A DNA stretch of 21,307 nt from an uncultured Campylobacterota bacterium (GCA_903821805.1 CAIJNA010000057.1:1-21307); one strand, 5' to 3'; positions 1-8,811 are shown, counted from the first letter of the stretch. Made by a program: numbers and translations. Notes: generated from the sequence alone by a model not told the origin.

Positions 1-453
1 AGGTTTTTTACCACCTTGTGAATCACCTTTAAAGTTAGGTGGTGTTTCAACAATTCTTAATTCAACAGTAGCTGGAGCTTCAACAGTTATAGCTTCACCT
101 TTAAAGAACATCATATCAACATTCATACCATCGATAATCCATTTAGCTGTATCACCAACTTGATCATATGTAAGTCCAATTTGCTCATAAGTTTCATTAT
201 CCATAAATTGCATCATTTCACCATCATCATACAAAAATTGCATTGTTTTTGGTTGTAAATCAGGAACTTCACATTTATCACCTGCATGGAAAGTTCTTTC
301 GATTGTTTTTCCATTTATGAAGTTTTTAATTTTACATCTTACGAATGCAGCACCTTTTCCTGGTTTTACATGTTGGTATTCTGTAATTCTATACGGAATA
401 CCATCTATTTCAATTTTTAAACCTTTTTTTAATTCGCTCATACCTATTGCCAT
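1..453 (-). CDS. efp: Elongation factor P (EF-P), C-terminus cut off by window edge
   Basis: EF-P binds between the P and E sites of the ribosome and rescues ribosomes stalled on polyproline. The first 151 residues are present; the last third (end of OB domain II and domain III) lies beyond the left edge. The start MAIGMSELKKGLKIEIDG is typical of the family, and the KPGKG loop (about residues 30-34) carries the conserved lysine at 33 that many bacteria modify at the peptidyl-transferase centre. The GDTAKWIIDG and VELRIVETPPNFKGD segments are typical of EF-P. The ATG has a good ribosome-binding site (AGAGGAG, about 7 bases upstream). It lies 24 bases after serA and is probably read from the rpsA-serA transcript. 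No lysine-modifying enzyme gene is in the window, so the modification state is unknown. Confidence 0.96.
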   Translation of the reverse strand, partial: MAIGMSELKKGLKIEIDGIPYRITEYQHVKPGKGAAFVRCKIKNFINGKTIERTFHAGDKCEVPDLQPKTMQFLYDDGEMMQFMDNETYEQIGLTYDQVGDTAKWIIDGMNVDMMFFKGEAITVEAPATVELRIVETPPNFKGDSQGGKKP

Positions 454-477
454 AAGTAATTCTCCTCTATTTTTATA

Positions 478-2067
478 TTATATATTTACGAAATATACAG
501 CTTTTGCAGCATCTAAATTTCTAAGTTCTTCTAAAATTGCTTCTGTTATATTGTCATCAACAATAATTACAGCTAAAGCACCTTTTTTATTTCTTCCTAG
601 TCTAAAGTCTGCGATATTAATATTATTATCACCTAATATTTTACCAACATGACCAATAACACCTGGAACATCAGAATTTTTAAATAAAATCATTTTTCCA
701 GAAGGTATTACATCAACAATGTAATCATTAATATCAACTATTCTTTGAACGTCTTCATCAAAGATTGTCCCACTAATTTTATTAACACCATTTTGTGTAG
801 TAACTTTAATAGTAACTTTGTTTTTATAAACACTATTATTTGGATTTTCTAAAGTTTCTAGAATAATTTCTTTTTCTTTAGCAACAAATGTAGCATTTAC
901 ATAATTTATTTTCTCTAATCCAATAGATGGAGTCAATGCACCAACTGTTGCAAAAGTTATAAGGCTTTCAAGATATTGAGCTATTTCGCCTTCAGCTTCA
1001 ACTTTAATTGATGAAATTGCAGTTTTATCCATTTGCGCAACTGTAAAAGCCATTTTTTGAGTAAGCTCAAGGTATGGTTTTACAAAAGATGGAATTTTTG
1101 TTTCATCAATTGGAAGATTTAAAGCATGAGGGTAACCGATTCCTCTAGCAGCTTCAATTGCATTATCAGCAGCTTCAGTTGCTATTTTGTATTGTGACTC
1201 AACAGTATTTGCACCAAGATGAGCTGTAACTATAATATTATCAAGATCAAGAAGCTTGTTGCTTGTAGCTGGCTCTTTATTGAAAACATCAATACCTGCC
1301 ATAGCAATTTTTCCCGATTTTAAATTATTATACAAATCATCTTCATTATATAATCCACCTCTAGCACAATTGATAAGAATAACACCATCTTTCATTTTGT
1401 CAATTTCTTTTTGAGTTATCATATTTATAGTTTCACTGTTTTTAGGCGTGTGAATAGTTATGATGTCACAAGATAAAATATCGTTAAAATTTGTTGTATA
1501 TTCAATACCTAAGTCTGTTGCTTTTTTAGGATTAATATATGGGTCATATGTAACAACATCGGCTTCAAATGATTTTGCTCTTAGAGCAACTCTATGTCCA
1601 ATATTACCAAAACCGATAACACCTATTTTTTTACCATAAAGTTCTTGACCATACCAATCTTCTCTTTTCCAAAGTCTCTCATTTTTAAGTTGAGCATGAG
1701 CATATGGCATTTTTCTCATACAAGAAAGTATATGTGTCATTGTAAGTTCAGTTGCAGCAATAGTATTAGCTGTTGGAACATTCATAGCAATAATACCTCT
1801 TTGACTGCAGCCATTAATGTCAACATTATCAACACCAACACCAGCCCTAACAATCGCTTTAAGATTTACTCCAGCATTTAAAAAAGCTTCATCAACATCA
1901 GTTGAACTTCTTGTAATAACTACTTGAGCATCTTTGATAACATCAAGAAGTGCTATTTTGTCAATATCAGCTGCAAATACATAATTAATATCATTTGTAT
2001 TTTTTAGTATCTCTAACCCACTTTCGTGGATATGATCACAAACTACTATTGTAGGTTTATTACTCAT
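478..2067 (-). CDS. serA: D-3-phosphoglycerate dehydrogenase
   Basis: Catalyses NAD-dependent oxidation of 3-phosphoglycerate to 3-phosphohydroxypyruvate, the first step of serine biosynthesis, in the cytosol. The 529 residues match the long form of the enzyme. The substrate-binding half includes RAGVGVDNVD (about 74-83). The Rossmann nucleotide-binding motif is GFGNIG (152-157). The catalytic trio is visible as R236 in NCARGG, E265 in NKEPA and H283 in TAHLGANT. An intervening (ASB) domain follows from about 320 to 450, and a C-terminal ACT domain starts near 455 with the NSDVPGVIGHVGKILGDNNI stretch, which in relatives binds serine for feedback inhibition. The start is ATG with TGGAGAAAAT just upstream. 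It lies 30 bases downstream of rpsA and 24 upstream of efp, in the same direction, so the three are probably co-transcribed. Confidence 0.97.
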   Translation of the reverse strand: MSNKPTIVVCDHIHESGLEILKNTNDINYVFAADIDKIALLDVIKDAQVVITRSSTDVDEAFLNAGVNLKAIVRAGVGVDNVDINGCSQRGIIAMNVPTANTIAATELTMTHILSCMRKMPYAHAQLKNERLWKREDWYGQELYGKKIGVIGFGNIGHRVALRAKSFEADVVTYDPYINPKKATDLGIEYTTNFNDILSCDIITIHTPKNSETINMITQKEIDKMKDGVILINCARGGLYNEDDLYNNLKSGKIAMAGIDVFNKEPATSNKLLDLDNIIVTAHLGANTVESQYKIATEAADNAIEAARGIGYPHALNLPIDETKIPSFVKPYLELTQKMAFTVAQMDKTAISSIKVEAEGEIAQYLESLITFATVGALTPSIGLEKINYVNATFVAKEKEIILETLENPNNSVYKNKVTIKVTTQNGVNKISGTIFDEDVQRIVDINDYIVDVIPSGKMILFKNSDVPGVIGHVGKILGDNNINIADFRLGRNKKGALAVIIVDDNITEAILEELRNLDAAKAVYFVNI

Positions 2068-2097
2068 ATTTTCTCCAGTTTTTAAAAAGTTTTTAAA

Positions 2098-3762
2098 TTA
2101 TTTTCTAAGTTGACCAGCTAATGCATCACCTAAAGTCATTGCACTATCATCGCTAACTAATTTTAAAACTTCTCTATTTTTTTGAGATTCTAATCTTTTC
2201 ATAGAAAGTCTTACTCTGTTATTTTGTCTATCAATATTTACAACCACAGCTTCAACTTCGTCACCAATCTTAAGTTCTGGTGCGTCTTCTGAAACAGTTA
2301 ATAAATCTTCTTGTCTAATAAGACCATCAAGATTATTTTCTAACTTTACAAATACTCCGAAATCTTTAATATCTTTAACAGTAGAAACTATAATATCTCC
2401 GTTTGCATATTTTGTAGCAAATTTGTCAGCAGGAGATTCACCAAGTGCTTTAATACTAAGTGAAATATTTTCTTTTTCTCTATCTATTTTAATGATTTTA
2501 ACTTCTATAGAATCACCTTTTTTAAAGATATCTTTACATTTTACATTTGATTCCCAGCTAGCTTCTTCATTATGTAGTAATCCATCAACTTCACCAATAG
2601 TGATAAATGAACCAAACTCAGTAAGTGTTGCAACTGTACCTTGTATAACATCACCAACTTTATGTTCCTCAAGGAATTTTTTAAATGGTTTTGGTTGAAG
2701 AGATTTAAGACTTACTCTTAATTTTCTTTTATCACAATCAAGATCAATAACCTCAACATTGATTTCATCACCAATATTTAAATAATCTTTTGGATTTTTT
2801 ACATTTTTATTCCATGAAATTTCTGAAATATGCAATAATCCTTCAATGTCATTTCCAAGATCTACGAATGCACCATAAGTTTCAAAGTTTGAAACTGTAA
2901 CAGTGATAGTATCACCAACTTCTAGTTGCTCTCTGATCTCTTCCCAAGGGTTTGGCATAGCATCTTTAATAGATAATGAAAGGTGACCTTTTTCTTTATC
3001 GTATGCTTTTACGATAACTTCAACTTTATCACCTTCTTTATAATACGAAGAAGGATTAACTGGACCTTTGTAAGAAATTTCGTTGTAATTAACAAGTCCG
3101 TCAATTCCACCCATATCTACAAACATACCATAGCTAGTAATTTTTTTAACTACACCTTCTTTAACTTCAGTTGTGCTCATAAGTTTAGCTATTTGCTCGT
3201 CTTTGTTTTTTTGGAAATCTTCAATTAATTTTTTTCTTGAAATTACGATGCTATTTGCATCTTTTTTAGCTTTTAATACAACTGCTTTGATTTTTTTACC
3301 AACAGCACCGATTGCTTTGATGTAACCTTGAGCCATTGGCATAAAGTATTCCATACCATCAGCACTCTCAACAATAAATCCAGCTCTTGGTTTAATTGAA
3401 GTAATAATACCTTCAACAATAACATTTTCTGGTTCTTCACCATATTTGTCAAAAAATTCATTAAATTTAAGTCTTTGTAAAACTTTTTTATGAGAAATTG
3501 ATGGTCTTTCACCTCTTGAGCTTGTAAGCATTACTTTAATTGTATCACCTACTTTATAAGCCACTTGACCATTAATAGTAATCTCAGAAATATTTAATCT
3601 TCCTTCACTTTTTTGACCAACATCTACCAATAAACTGTCATTGTTCATTTCAACAATAACTCCATCAACAATTGTGTTTGTTTCTGTTTGTTTTTCACTC
3701 TCCTCAAATAATTCTGCGAAGTTCTCGTCTTCAGCTAATTCAAATTCTTGAAATCTTTTCAT
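2098..3762 (-). CDS. rpsA: 30S ribosomal protein S1
   Basis: S1 holds and unfolds mRNA at the 30S platform during initiation. The 554-residue protein contains six S1 RNA-binding repeats, at about residues 30-100, 115-180, 200-268, 283-354, 370-441 and 455-525; repeats 3 to 6 show the clearest pattern (GMFVDMGGIDGL, GAFVDLGNDIEGLLHISEIS, GSFITIGEVDGLL, GVFVKLENNLDGLI). Repeats 1 and 2 are more divergent, as expected for the ribosome-binding end. The start is ambiguous: TTG at 3765-3763 is followed at once by ATG at 3762. AAGGG lies 8 bases before the TTG and 11 before the ATG. I prefer the ATG (MKRFQEFELAED). serA follows closely. In Campylobacter ispH normally precedes rpsA; here mrdA does. 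Confidence 0.96.
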   Translation of the reverse strand: MKRFQEFELAEDENFAELFEESEKQTETNTIVDGVIVEMNNDSLLVDVGQKSEGRLNISEITINGQVAYKVGDTIKVMLTSSRGERPSISHKKVLQRLKFNEFFDKYGEEPENVIVEGIITSIKPRAGFIVESADGMEYFMPMAQGYIKAIGAVGKKIKAVVLKAKKDANSIVISRKKLIEDFQKNKDEQIAKLMSTTEVKEGVVKKITSYGMFVDMGGIDGLVNYNEISYKGPVNPSSYYKEGDKVEVIVKAYDKEKGHLSLSIKDAMPNPWEEIREQLEVGDTITVTVSNFETYGAFVDLGNDIEGLLHISEISWNKNVKNPKDYLNIGDEINVEVIDLDCDKRKLRVSLKSLQPKPFKKFLEEHKVGDVIQGTVATLTEFGSFITIGEVDGLLHNEEASWESNVKCKDIFKKGDSIEVKIIKIDREKENISLSIKALGESPADKFATKYANGDIIVSTVKDIKDFGVFVKLENNLDGLIRQEDLLTVSEDAPELKIGDEVEAVVVNIDRQNNRVRLSMKRLESQKNREVLKLVSDDSAMTLGDALAGQLRK

Positions 3763-3797
3763 CAACTTGCCTACCCTTGTATATAATTTTGTGGATG

Positions 3798-3803
3798 ATT
3801 GTA
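3798..3803 (-). promoter_or_regulatory. Candidate -10 element for rpsA-serA-efp
   Basis: On the minus strand TACAAT lies 35 bases before the rpsA ATG, which would give a leader of about 29 bases. No -35 hexamer is recognisable at 17 bases, which is common in Campylobacterota promoters. Similar A/T-rich hexamers nearby, including a second TACAAT further upstream, make the exact site uncertain. Confidence 0.35.
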
Positions 3804-3909
3804 TCCTAGTTAGGCTTAAAATTCATTGTAGTTTGTATTGTTTTTTATTTCAAGGAGAATAATTTTATGAAAGTTTTAGAGAATTAAGAACAAGAATCGA
3901 CTAATTAGT

Positions 3910-5691
3910 TTATTTTGGTTGATCTTTTACTATATACCCTAGCTCAATAAGTTTGTTGTATATTTTTCCACTCATATCTCCAGCAGCACTTCCACCGTGT
4001 CCACCGTGTTCTACTAAGACAGTTATCGCGTACTGTGGATTATTAAATGGGGCATATGAAGTTAGCCATGCATGAGATCGCTGATAATATTCCATCTGAC
4101 TTTCTTGCATTCTTTTTTTCTCCGATTGTGAAATTACTATAACTTGTGCTGTTCCAGTTTTAGCACCCATTTGAATTTGAGAATTTTTTACATTTCCAGT
4201 AGCGGTTCCGCCCTCTTGGTTTGCAACTCCAAACATACCTTGTCGTACTAAAGCAAAATTTTCTGCGCTAGTATTTAGGTTTAGGATTCTGATTTCTTTA
4301 TCTGATTTCAAAAAATGTGGACGAACTAATTTTCCAGTTGCTATTGCGCCTGTATATCTAACTATTTGCATTGGCGTAACGTTCATAAATCCTTGTCCTA
4401 TCGAAGAGACTACGGTTTCACCTTGGAACCATGGAGTTTTTAGTGCTTTTTGTTTCCACAGTTTATTTGGATTAATTCCAACTGATTCATTTGGCTGATC
4501 AACTCCACTTTTTTGACCTATCCCAAATCTTTTTAAAGTATCATGCATCGCTTCTATACCAATTTGTAAACTTCCTTTATAAAAGAAATCATCACAACTT
4601 TCTCGTATAGCTTTTACAAACCCTGTGGCACCATGACCTTCTGTTTTCCAACATCTAAAATTACGATTTCCAAAAGGCATAGATCCTGTACAATTTATGG
4701 TTGTATTTGGACTAATTCCATGCTCAAGTAAAGAAATAGCAACGCCCATTTTTATAACCGAACCAGGTGGATACTTTCCATTAATTAATTTATTTGTAAA
4801 CGGATGGTTAAAGTCGTTAAGAATATTTGTCCAATCATCATGGCTTACACCATTTACAAAAATATTATTATCAAATTCAGGGAAGCTTCCTCCAGCTAAA
4901 ATTTCACCATTATGAACATCCATTACAACGACAGCACCAGATTGATCAGCAAATAATTCATGAATATATTTTTGCAATTTAATATCAACTGTTGTTCTGA
5001 TATCATGTGCCACTGGTGGTTTATCACCAACTATACCAATAACTTTAGATACGGAATTTACTTTTATTGTTTTAACTCCAAGATCTCCTTGAAGTTTGTT
5101 ATTATAAAATTTTTCCAATCCACTTTTTCCAACGGTTTCAAAATATTTCTGTTCTTCTTCTTTTTCAATATCTCTAACACTTATTCGTCCAGTATAACCG
5201 ATAAAGTGTGCTCCAACTTTTCCATATGGATAAAAACGACTTGTTGAAGATTTAATCGAAACATAGTCATTTGAATTGAAGATCGGGTAATATTTAAAAA
5301 AATCATCATATGGTATATGTTCAACAAGAACAATATCAACATGCCTGTAAATACTATCTTGATTTATATATTTTTTCTCAAGATCAGCATATTTGTATTG
5401 TGGGAAATACCTTTCAATCATTCTCAAAATTGCGTGTAGTTCTTCAATCTTCTTTGAATGTTGCATGTGAGGTTTAACAGCAATTCTAAAACCTATTTTA
5501 TTTACAGCAAGAAATTCTCCATTTCTATCTAGAATCGCTCCTCTTGGAGCCGGAGTGTATTCTTTTTTAAGATAATTATTATTTGATAGTTCTGCGTAAT
5601 ATTCATTTGAACCAACACTTAGACTAAAAACTCTTCCTAAAATCAATATACCAATAGCTATAGCAAAATAGATAACAACAAAAACTCTCAC
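3910..5691 (-). CDS. mrdA: Penicillin-binding protein 2, peptidoglycan transpeptidase of cell elongation
   Basis: Cross-links new peptidoglycan during side-wall growth, working with RodA and the MreBCD scaffold; anchored in the inner membrane with its catalytic domain in the periplasm. The 593 residues start with one N-terminal membrane segment (about 3-25). A dimerisation/pedestal domain follows, including APRGAILDRNG at about 48-58. The transpeptidase domain shows all three active-site motifs: S311-x-x-K (PPGSVIKMG), SCD at 365-367 (the PBP2-type version of SxN) and KTGT at 511-514. The start is GTG at 5691 with GAGGAT about 8 bases upstream, only 10 bases after the stop of the small membrane gene before it, so the two form an operon. 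No terminator is visible before rpsA, 144 bases downstream. Confidence 0.95.
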   Translation of the reverse strand: MRVFVVIYFAIAIGILILGRVFSLSVGSNEYYAELSNNNYLKKEYTPAPRGAILDRNGEFLAVNKIGFRIAVKPHMQHSKKIEELHAILRMIERYFPQYKYADLEKKYINQDSIYRHVDIVLVEHIPYDDFFKYYPIFNSNDYVSIKSSTSRFYPYGKVGAHFIGYTGRISVRDIEKEEEQKYFETVGKSGLEKFYNNKLQGDLGVKTIKVNSVSKVIGIVGDKPPVAHDIRTTVDIKLQKYIHELFADQSGAVVVMDVHNGEILAGGSFPEFDNNIFVNGVSHDDWTNILNDFNHPFTNKLINGKYPPGSVIKMGVAISLLEHGISPNTTINCTGSMPFGNRNFRCWKTEGHGATGFVKAIRESCDDFFYKGSLQIGIEAMHDTLKRFGIGQKSGVDQPNESVGINPNKLWKQKALKTPWFQGETVVSSIGQGFMNVTPMQIVRYTGAIATGKLVRPHFLKSDKEIRILNLNTSAENFALVRQGMFGVANQEGGTATGNVKNSQIQMGAKTGTAQVIVISQSEKKRMQESQMEYYQRSHAWLTSYAPFNNPQYAITVLVEHGGHGGSAAGDMSGKIYNKLIELGYIVKDQPK

Positions 5692-5701
5692 TTAGTTATC
5701 C

Positions 5702-6145
5702 TCACAATAATGCCAATATAATAACGATATCAATAATGCAATTAAGAAGTAGTATTGCAAATAATGAAAAATCAATCTCGCCTGCGATATGAAAAAACTC
5801 TAAAATTCCTATATAAAAAATAAAAATAGTTACAGATGCTGACAGCTTGATTGACGCGAGGATATTTTTGAGACGAGGTGCAACTACAAGATAAATGAAA
5901 AATGCTAGCAATGTTAGAGTAAAAAGTTTTAGTCCTTGAGCTAATTCAATCACAGAAAATGCGATAATCATATAACCAACAGATAAATATTGTTCTGTTT
6001 CTAAACTCTTACTGAATATTTTATAAGTAACACCTGCGAGCAATATTGATATAAAATGAACAGGTAAAAATAGATTCACTACCGATACTATAAGCAAAAT
6101 TATAAAAATAGCAATAGGATTTTCAAGTAGTGTTTGTTTGTACAT
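5702..6145 (-). CDS. Small integral membrane protein, MreD-like by position
   Basis: A 147-residue, very hydrophobic protein with about four or five membrane segments (roughly residues 11-30, 32-45, 55-90, 102-120 and 127-146) and few charged loops. It sits immediately upstream of mrdA, the place occupied by mreD in many bacteria and by an integral-membrane gene upstream of pbpC in Campylobacter. A role in the elongation complex is inferred from size, topology and neighbour, not from a sequence motif. The ATG at 6145 has no recognisable ribosome-binding site. A good extended -10 (TGCTATATT) ends only six bases upstream, so transcription may begin at or very near the start codon. The ATG is supported by the absence of a better start in frame. 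Confidence 0.7.
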   Translation of the reverse strand: MYKQTLLENPIAIFIILLIVSVVNLFLPVHFISILLAGVTYKIFSKSLETEQYLSVGYMIIAFSVIELAQGLKLFTLTLLAFFIYLVVAPRLKNILASIKLSASVTIFIFYIGILEFFHIAGEIDFSLFAILLLNCIIDIVIILALL

Positions 6146-6151
6146 TTTGAA

Positions 6152-6160
6152 AATATAGCA
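6152..6160 (-). promoter_or_regulatory. Extended -10 promoter for the MreD-like/mrdA operon
   Basis: The minus strand reads TGCTATATT, an extended -10 (TGnTATAnT form). Its last base is six bases from the ATG at 6145, which places the expected transcription start on or next to the start codon. A/T-rich tracts lie upstream in place of a -35. Confidence 0.45.
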
Positions 6161-6219
6161 TATATTTTATTTACTATTACTAAGAGTCTAAACTAAGAAA
6201 AACTTATGGTTAAATCGCA

Positions 6220-6225
6220 TATAAT
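6220..6225 (+). promoter_or_regulatory. -10 element for thiC and the downstream transporter
   Basis: A consensus TATAAT lies 35 bases before the thiC ATG, giving a leader of about 29 bases. No -35 is evident. The leader is too short for a TPP riboswitch, and no THI-box sequence is seen in the 115-base gap to the divergent gene. Confidence 0.5.
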
Positions 6226-6260
6226 CCAACAAATTTTAAATAAATATTATAGGATTAATA

Positions 6261-7608
6261 ATGATTAAATGGTTAGAAGCTCACAAAAACGATAAAGTTA
6301 GAACACAAATGTATTACGCAAAACAAGGAATCATAACTCCTCACATGGAATATGTAGCTAAAGTTGAGAATGTTGACGTTGAACTTATAAGAAGCGAAGT
6401 TGCTAGAGGAAGAATGATTATACCTGCAAATGTAAATCATACAAACTTAAAGCCAATGGCAATTGGTATCAAAAGTCTTTGTAAAATCAATGCAAATATT
6501 GGTAGTTCTTCATTAGCAAGTGACATTCAAGGAGAGATAGATAAAGTTGATGTTTGTCTAAAATATGGAGCTGATACAATTATGGATTTAAGCACAGGTG
6601 GTGATTTAGATAGTATACGAGAAGCTGTTATAGCTCACTCTTACGTTCCAATTGGTACTGTTCCTATTTATCAAATTATTCACGATTGTGGTGGTGATGT
6701 AAATAAACTTGATATTGACACTATGCTTTCAACTCTAGAGAAACAAGCCCTTCAAGGTGTTAGTTATTTTACTATACATGCTGGTTTCCTACTTGAAAAT
6801 ATGCCAAATATTGCAAAAAGAAAAATGGGTATTGTTAGTCGTGGTGGGAGTTTAATGGCTTCTTGGATGATGCACTATCATAAAGAAAATCCTTTCTTTG
6901 ATGCTTTTGACTCAATTCTGGATATTTGTGCAAAATATGATGTTTCCCCTTTCTTTAGGAGATAGTTTACGACCTGGTTGCTTGGCTGATGCGAGCGACG
7001 AGGCTCAATTAAATGAGCTTAAAATTTTAGGTGATTTAACTTTGAGAGCTTGGGAAAAAGATGTTCAAGTTATGATTGAAGGGCCAGGACATGTTCCATT
7101 AAATCAAATTGAAAGAAATATGAAACTTGAAAGAGAATATTGTCATGAAGCACCTTTTTATATTCTAGGACCATTAGTAAGTGATATTGGTGCGGGATAC
7201 GATCATATAACTTCAGCTATCGGAGCAGCTATCGGTGGATGGCATGGATGCAGTATGCTTTGTTATGTTACACCAAAAGAACATTTAGGTCTCCCAAATG
7301 CAGAGGATGTTAGAGCTGGTATCATTGCTTACAAAATAGCTGCACATGCTGCTGATATAGCCAGAGGAAGAAAAGGTGCTAGAGATATCGATGATGAAAT
7401 GAGTGATGCTAGATACAATTTTGACTGGAATAAACAATTTGAACTTGCACTTGATAGTGACAAAGCTAGAGAATTCCATGATGAAACATTGCCTCAAGAT
7501 GTATTTAAAGATGCGGAATTTTGTTCAATGTGTGGACCAAAATTTTGTAGCTACAAAATAACGCGGGAAATAGTAGCAGCTCATCCTAGCTTGACAACAG
7601 AACAGTAA
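6261..7608 (+). pseudogene. thiC: Phosphomethylpyrimidine synthase ThiC, interrupted by a one-base frameshift
   Basis: ThiC is a radical-SAM enzyme that converts aminoimidazole ribotide to the hydroxymethylpyrimidine phosphate half of thiamine. The first reading frame runs from ATG 6261 to a TAG at 6963 (234 residues); the rest continues in another frame to the TAA at 7606. The break is in the run of four C at 6946-6949. Removing one C restores ...AKYDVSLSLGDSLRPG... and gives a 448-residue protein, the usual length of the short ThiC form. The C-terminal iron-sulfur motif CSMCGPKFC (C421, C424, C429 in the repaired protein) is intact, and both halves are well conserved with no other lesion. 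This favours a recent mutation or a sequencing/assembly error over old decay. TAGGAT precedes the ATG. The transporter gene starts 10 bases after the stop. Confidence 0.9.
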
Positions 7609-7618
7609 GGATCTAAAT

Positions 7619-8695
7619 ATGGAATTTATTAATTCATTAAGTGAACAAACTCCTGAAAAATTTTACTTATATGTATCATTATTCATAGGTTTTTTGTATG
7701 GTTTTATAGCACAGAGAGAACAATTTTGTTTTAGTGGTGGCATAAAAGACTTTATATTATTTAAACAAACAAAAAGAACAGCTTCGTTAATAGTTGCAAT
7801 ATTAACAGCTATTTTAGTAACACAATATTTATCACATAAATTCGAAATTGATTTTCTTGACACAAGATATTATTCAAATGTGAATTATTTACTTATCGTT
7901 CTTGGTGGAGCTTTATTTGGATACGGAATGATGATAAGTGATGGATGCAGTAGTCGTCATCTGATTAAAATGGCACAACGGGATACTGATTCAATTTTTG
8001 TTCTTTTGTCGCTTGGAGTGTTTTCGTTTTTAACATATACATTATTGGCTCAATACAATGATGTTATTCATCAAAATACTTTTGTTGAATATTTTCAAAA
8101 AGATTCTTCTTTCCCAATTAGTATATATCTAATAGTTGCGATTCTAGTATTCTTTTTGTACAAAAATATTGGATCTATTAAGAATTTACTTCAAACTTGG
8201 GATGGATTATTGATTGGTTTCATTGTAAGTTTTGGATGGATTGTAACTTATTATTTTATCAATGAAATGTTTTTAGATGAAACTCTTCAAAGTCTTTCTT
8301 TTGTTTATCCTATAGGTAAAACGATAGAGTATGCCTATAGTAAAATGTCAACGAATTTAGTTGTATTTCCAATTTTAGTAATGTTTGGTGTTATAGCTGG
8401 GGCTTTCATATCTTCATTATTTAACTCAAAATATAGTAAAAAACAAATGTGTGATACGTCAAATCAAAATCCTCCAAAACTTTGGTTAAAAATGTTTGGT
8501 GGAGCATGTATGGGAATTGGTGGGATTTTAGCTATAGGATGTACTGTTGGGCAAGGACTTAGCGGTCTCTCTACCTTATCTTTTGCATCTTTGATTGCGA
8601 TCACTTCTATATATATTTCAGCATATATCACTGCATATTTTATGCACAAAAACAACTCACTTATTGCTTGTTTTTACTTTGACTTCAAAAAATAA
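7619..8695 (+). CDS. YeeE/YedE-family membrane transporter, thiosulfate-uptake (TsuA) type
   Basis: Probable inner-membrane importer of thiosulfate or a related sulfur compound. The 358 residues form many hydrophobic segments (roughly 8-10). The family's cysteine motifs are present: REQFCFSGG (C37), SDGCSSRH (C110) and GCTVGQGLSG (C308) within the C-terminal GGACMGIGGILAIGCTVGQG, which also holds C297. In characterised TsuA proteins conserved cysteines relay the thiosulfate ion through the channel; assigning that substrate here is inference from the family. The ATG has AAGGA eight bases upstream, overlapping the thiC stop, so translation follows thiC on the same message. A link to the sulfur needed for the thiazole half of thiamine is possible but unproven. 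A stem-loop follows the stop codon. Confidence 0.85.
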   Translation: MEFINSLSEQTPEKFYLYVSLFIGFLYGFIAQREQFCFSGGIKDFILFKQTKRTASLIVAILTAILVTQYLSHKFEIDFLDTRYYSNVNYLLIVLGGALFGYGMMISDGCSSRHLIKMAQRDTDSIFVLLSLGVFSFLTYTLLAQYNDVIHQNTFVEYFQKDSSFPISIYLIVAILVFFLYKNIGSIKNLLQTWDGLLIGFIVSFGWIVTYYFINEMFLDETLQSLSFVYPIGKTIEYAYSKMSTNLVVFPILVMFGVIAGAFISSLFNSKYSKKQMCDTSNQNPPKLWLKMFGGACMGIGGILAIGCTVGQGLSGLSTLSFASLIAITSIYISAYITAYFMHKNNSLIACFYFDFKK

Positions 8696-8702
8696 TCTAT
8701 AA

Positions 8703-8728
8703 TCTAGTAGGAAAATATTCCTACTAGA
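8703..8728 (+). terminator. Stem-loop terminator after the YeeE-type gene
   Basis: A perfect 11-base inverted repeat (TCTAGTAGGAA / TTCCTACTAGA) with a four-base AATA loop starts 7 bases after the stop. The tail (ACTTTCATTCTC) is only moderately T-rich, so this may end transcription incompletely or protect the 3' end. Confidence 0.6.
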
Positions 8729-8811
8729 ACTTTCATTCTCTTTCTAAATTTTCACAATAATTAAAAAAAACTCGAGCAAATCTAATTAAGACTAATTTTA
8801 TCTTACTTAGT

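Noticed and set aside
2081..2097. Inverted repeat TTTAAAAA-G-TTTTTAAA between rpsA and serA as a terminator.
   Set aside because: It is only A/T pairs with a one-base loop, so a stable hairpin is not expected, and the serA ribosome-binding site follows directly.
6146..6260. TPP riboswitch upstream of thiC.
   Set aside because: The leader predicted from TATAAT is about 29 bases, and no THI-box sequence or matching stems are visible in the whole gap.
6940..6960. Programmed +1 frameshift in thiC.
   Set aside because: The site (GTT TCC CCT) has no in-frame stop or known slippery motif at the shift point, and thiC is not a known recoded gene. Mutation or sequencing error is simpler.
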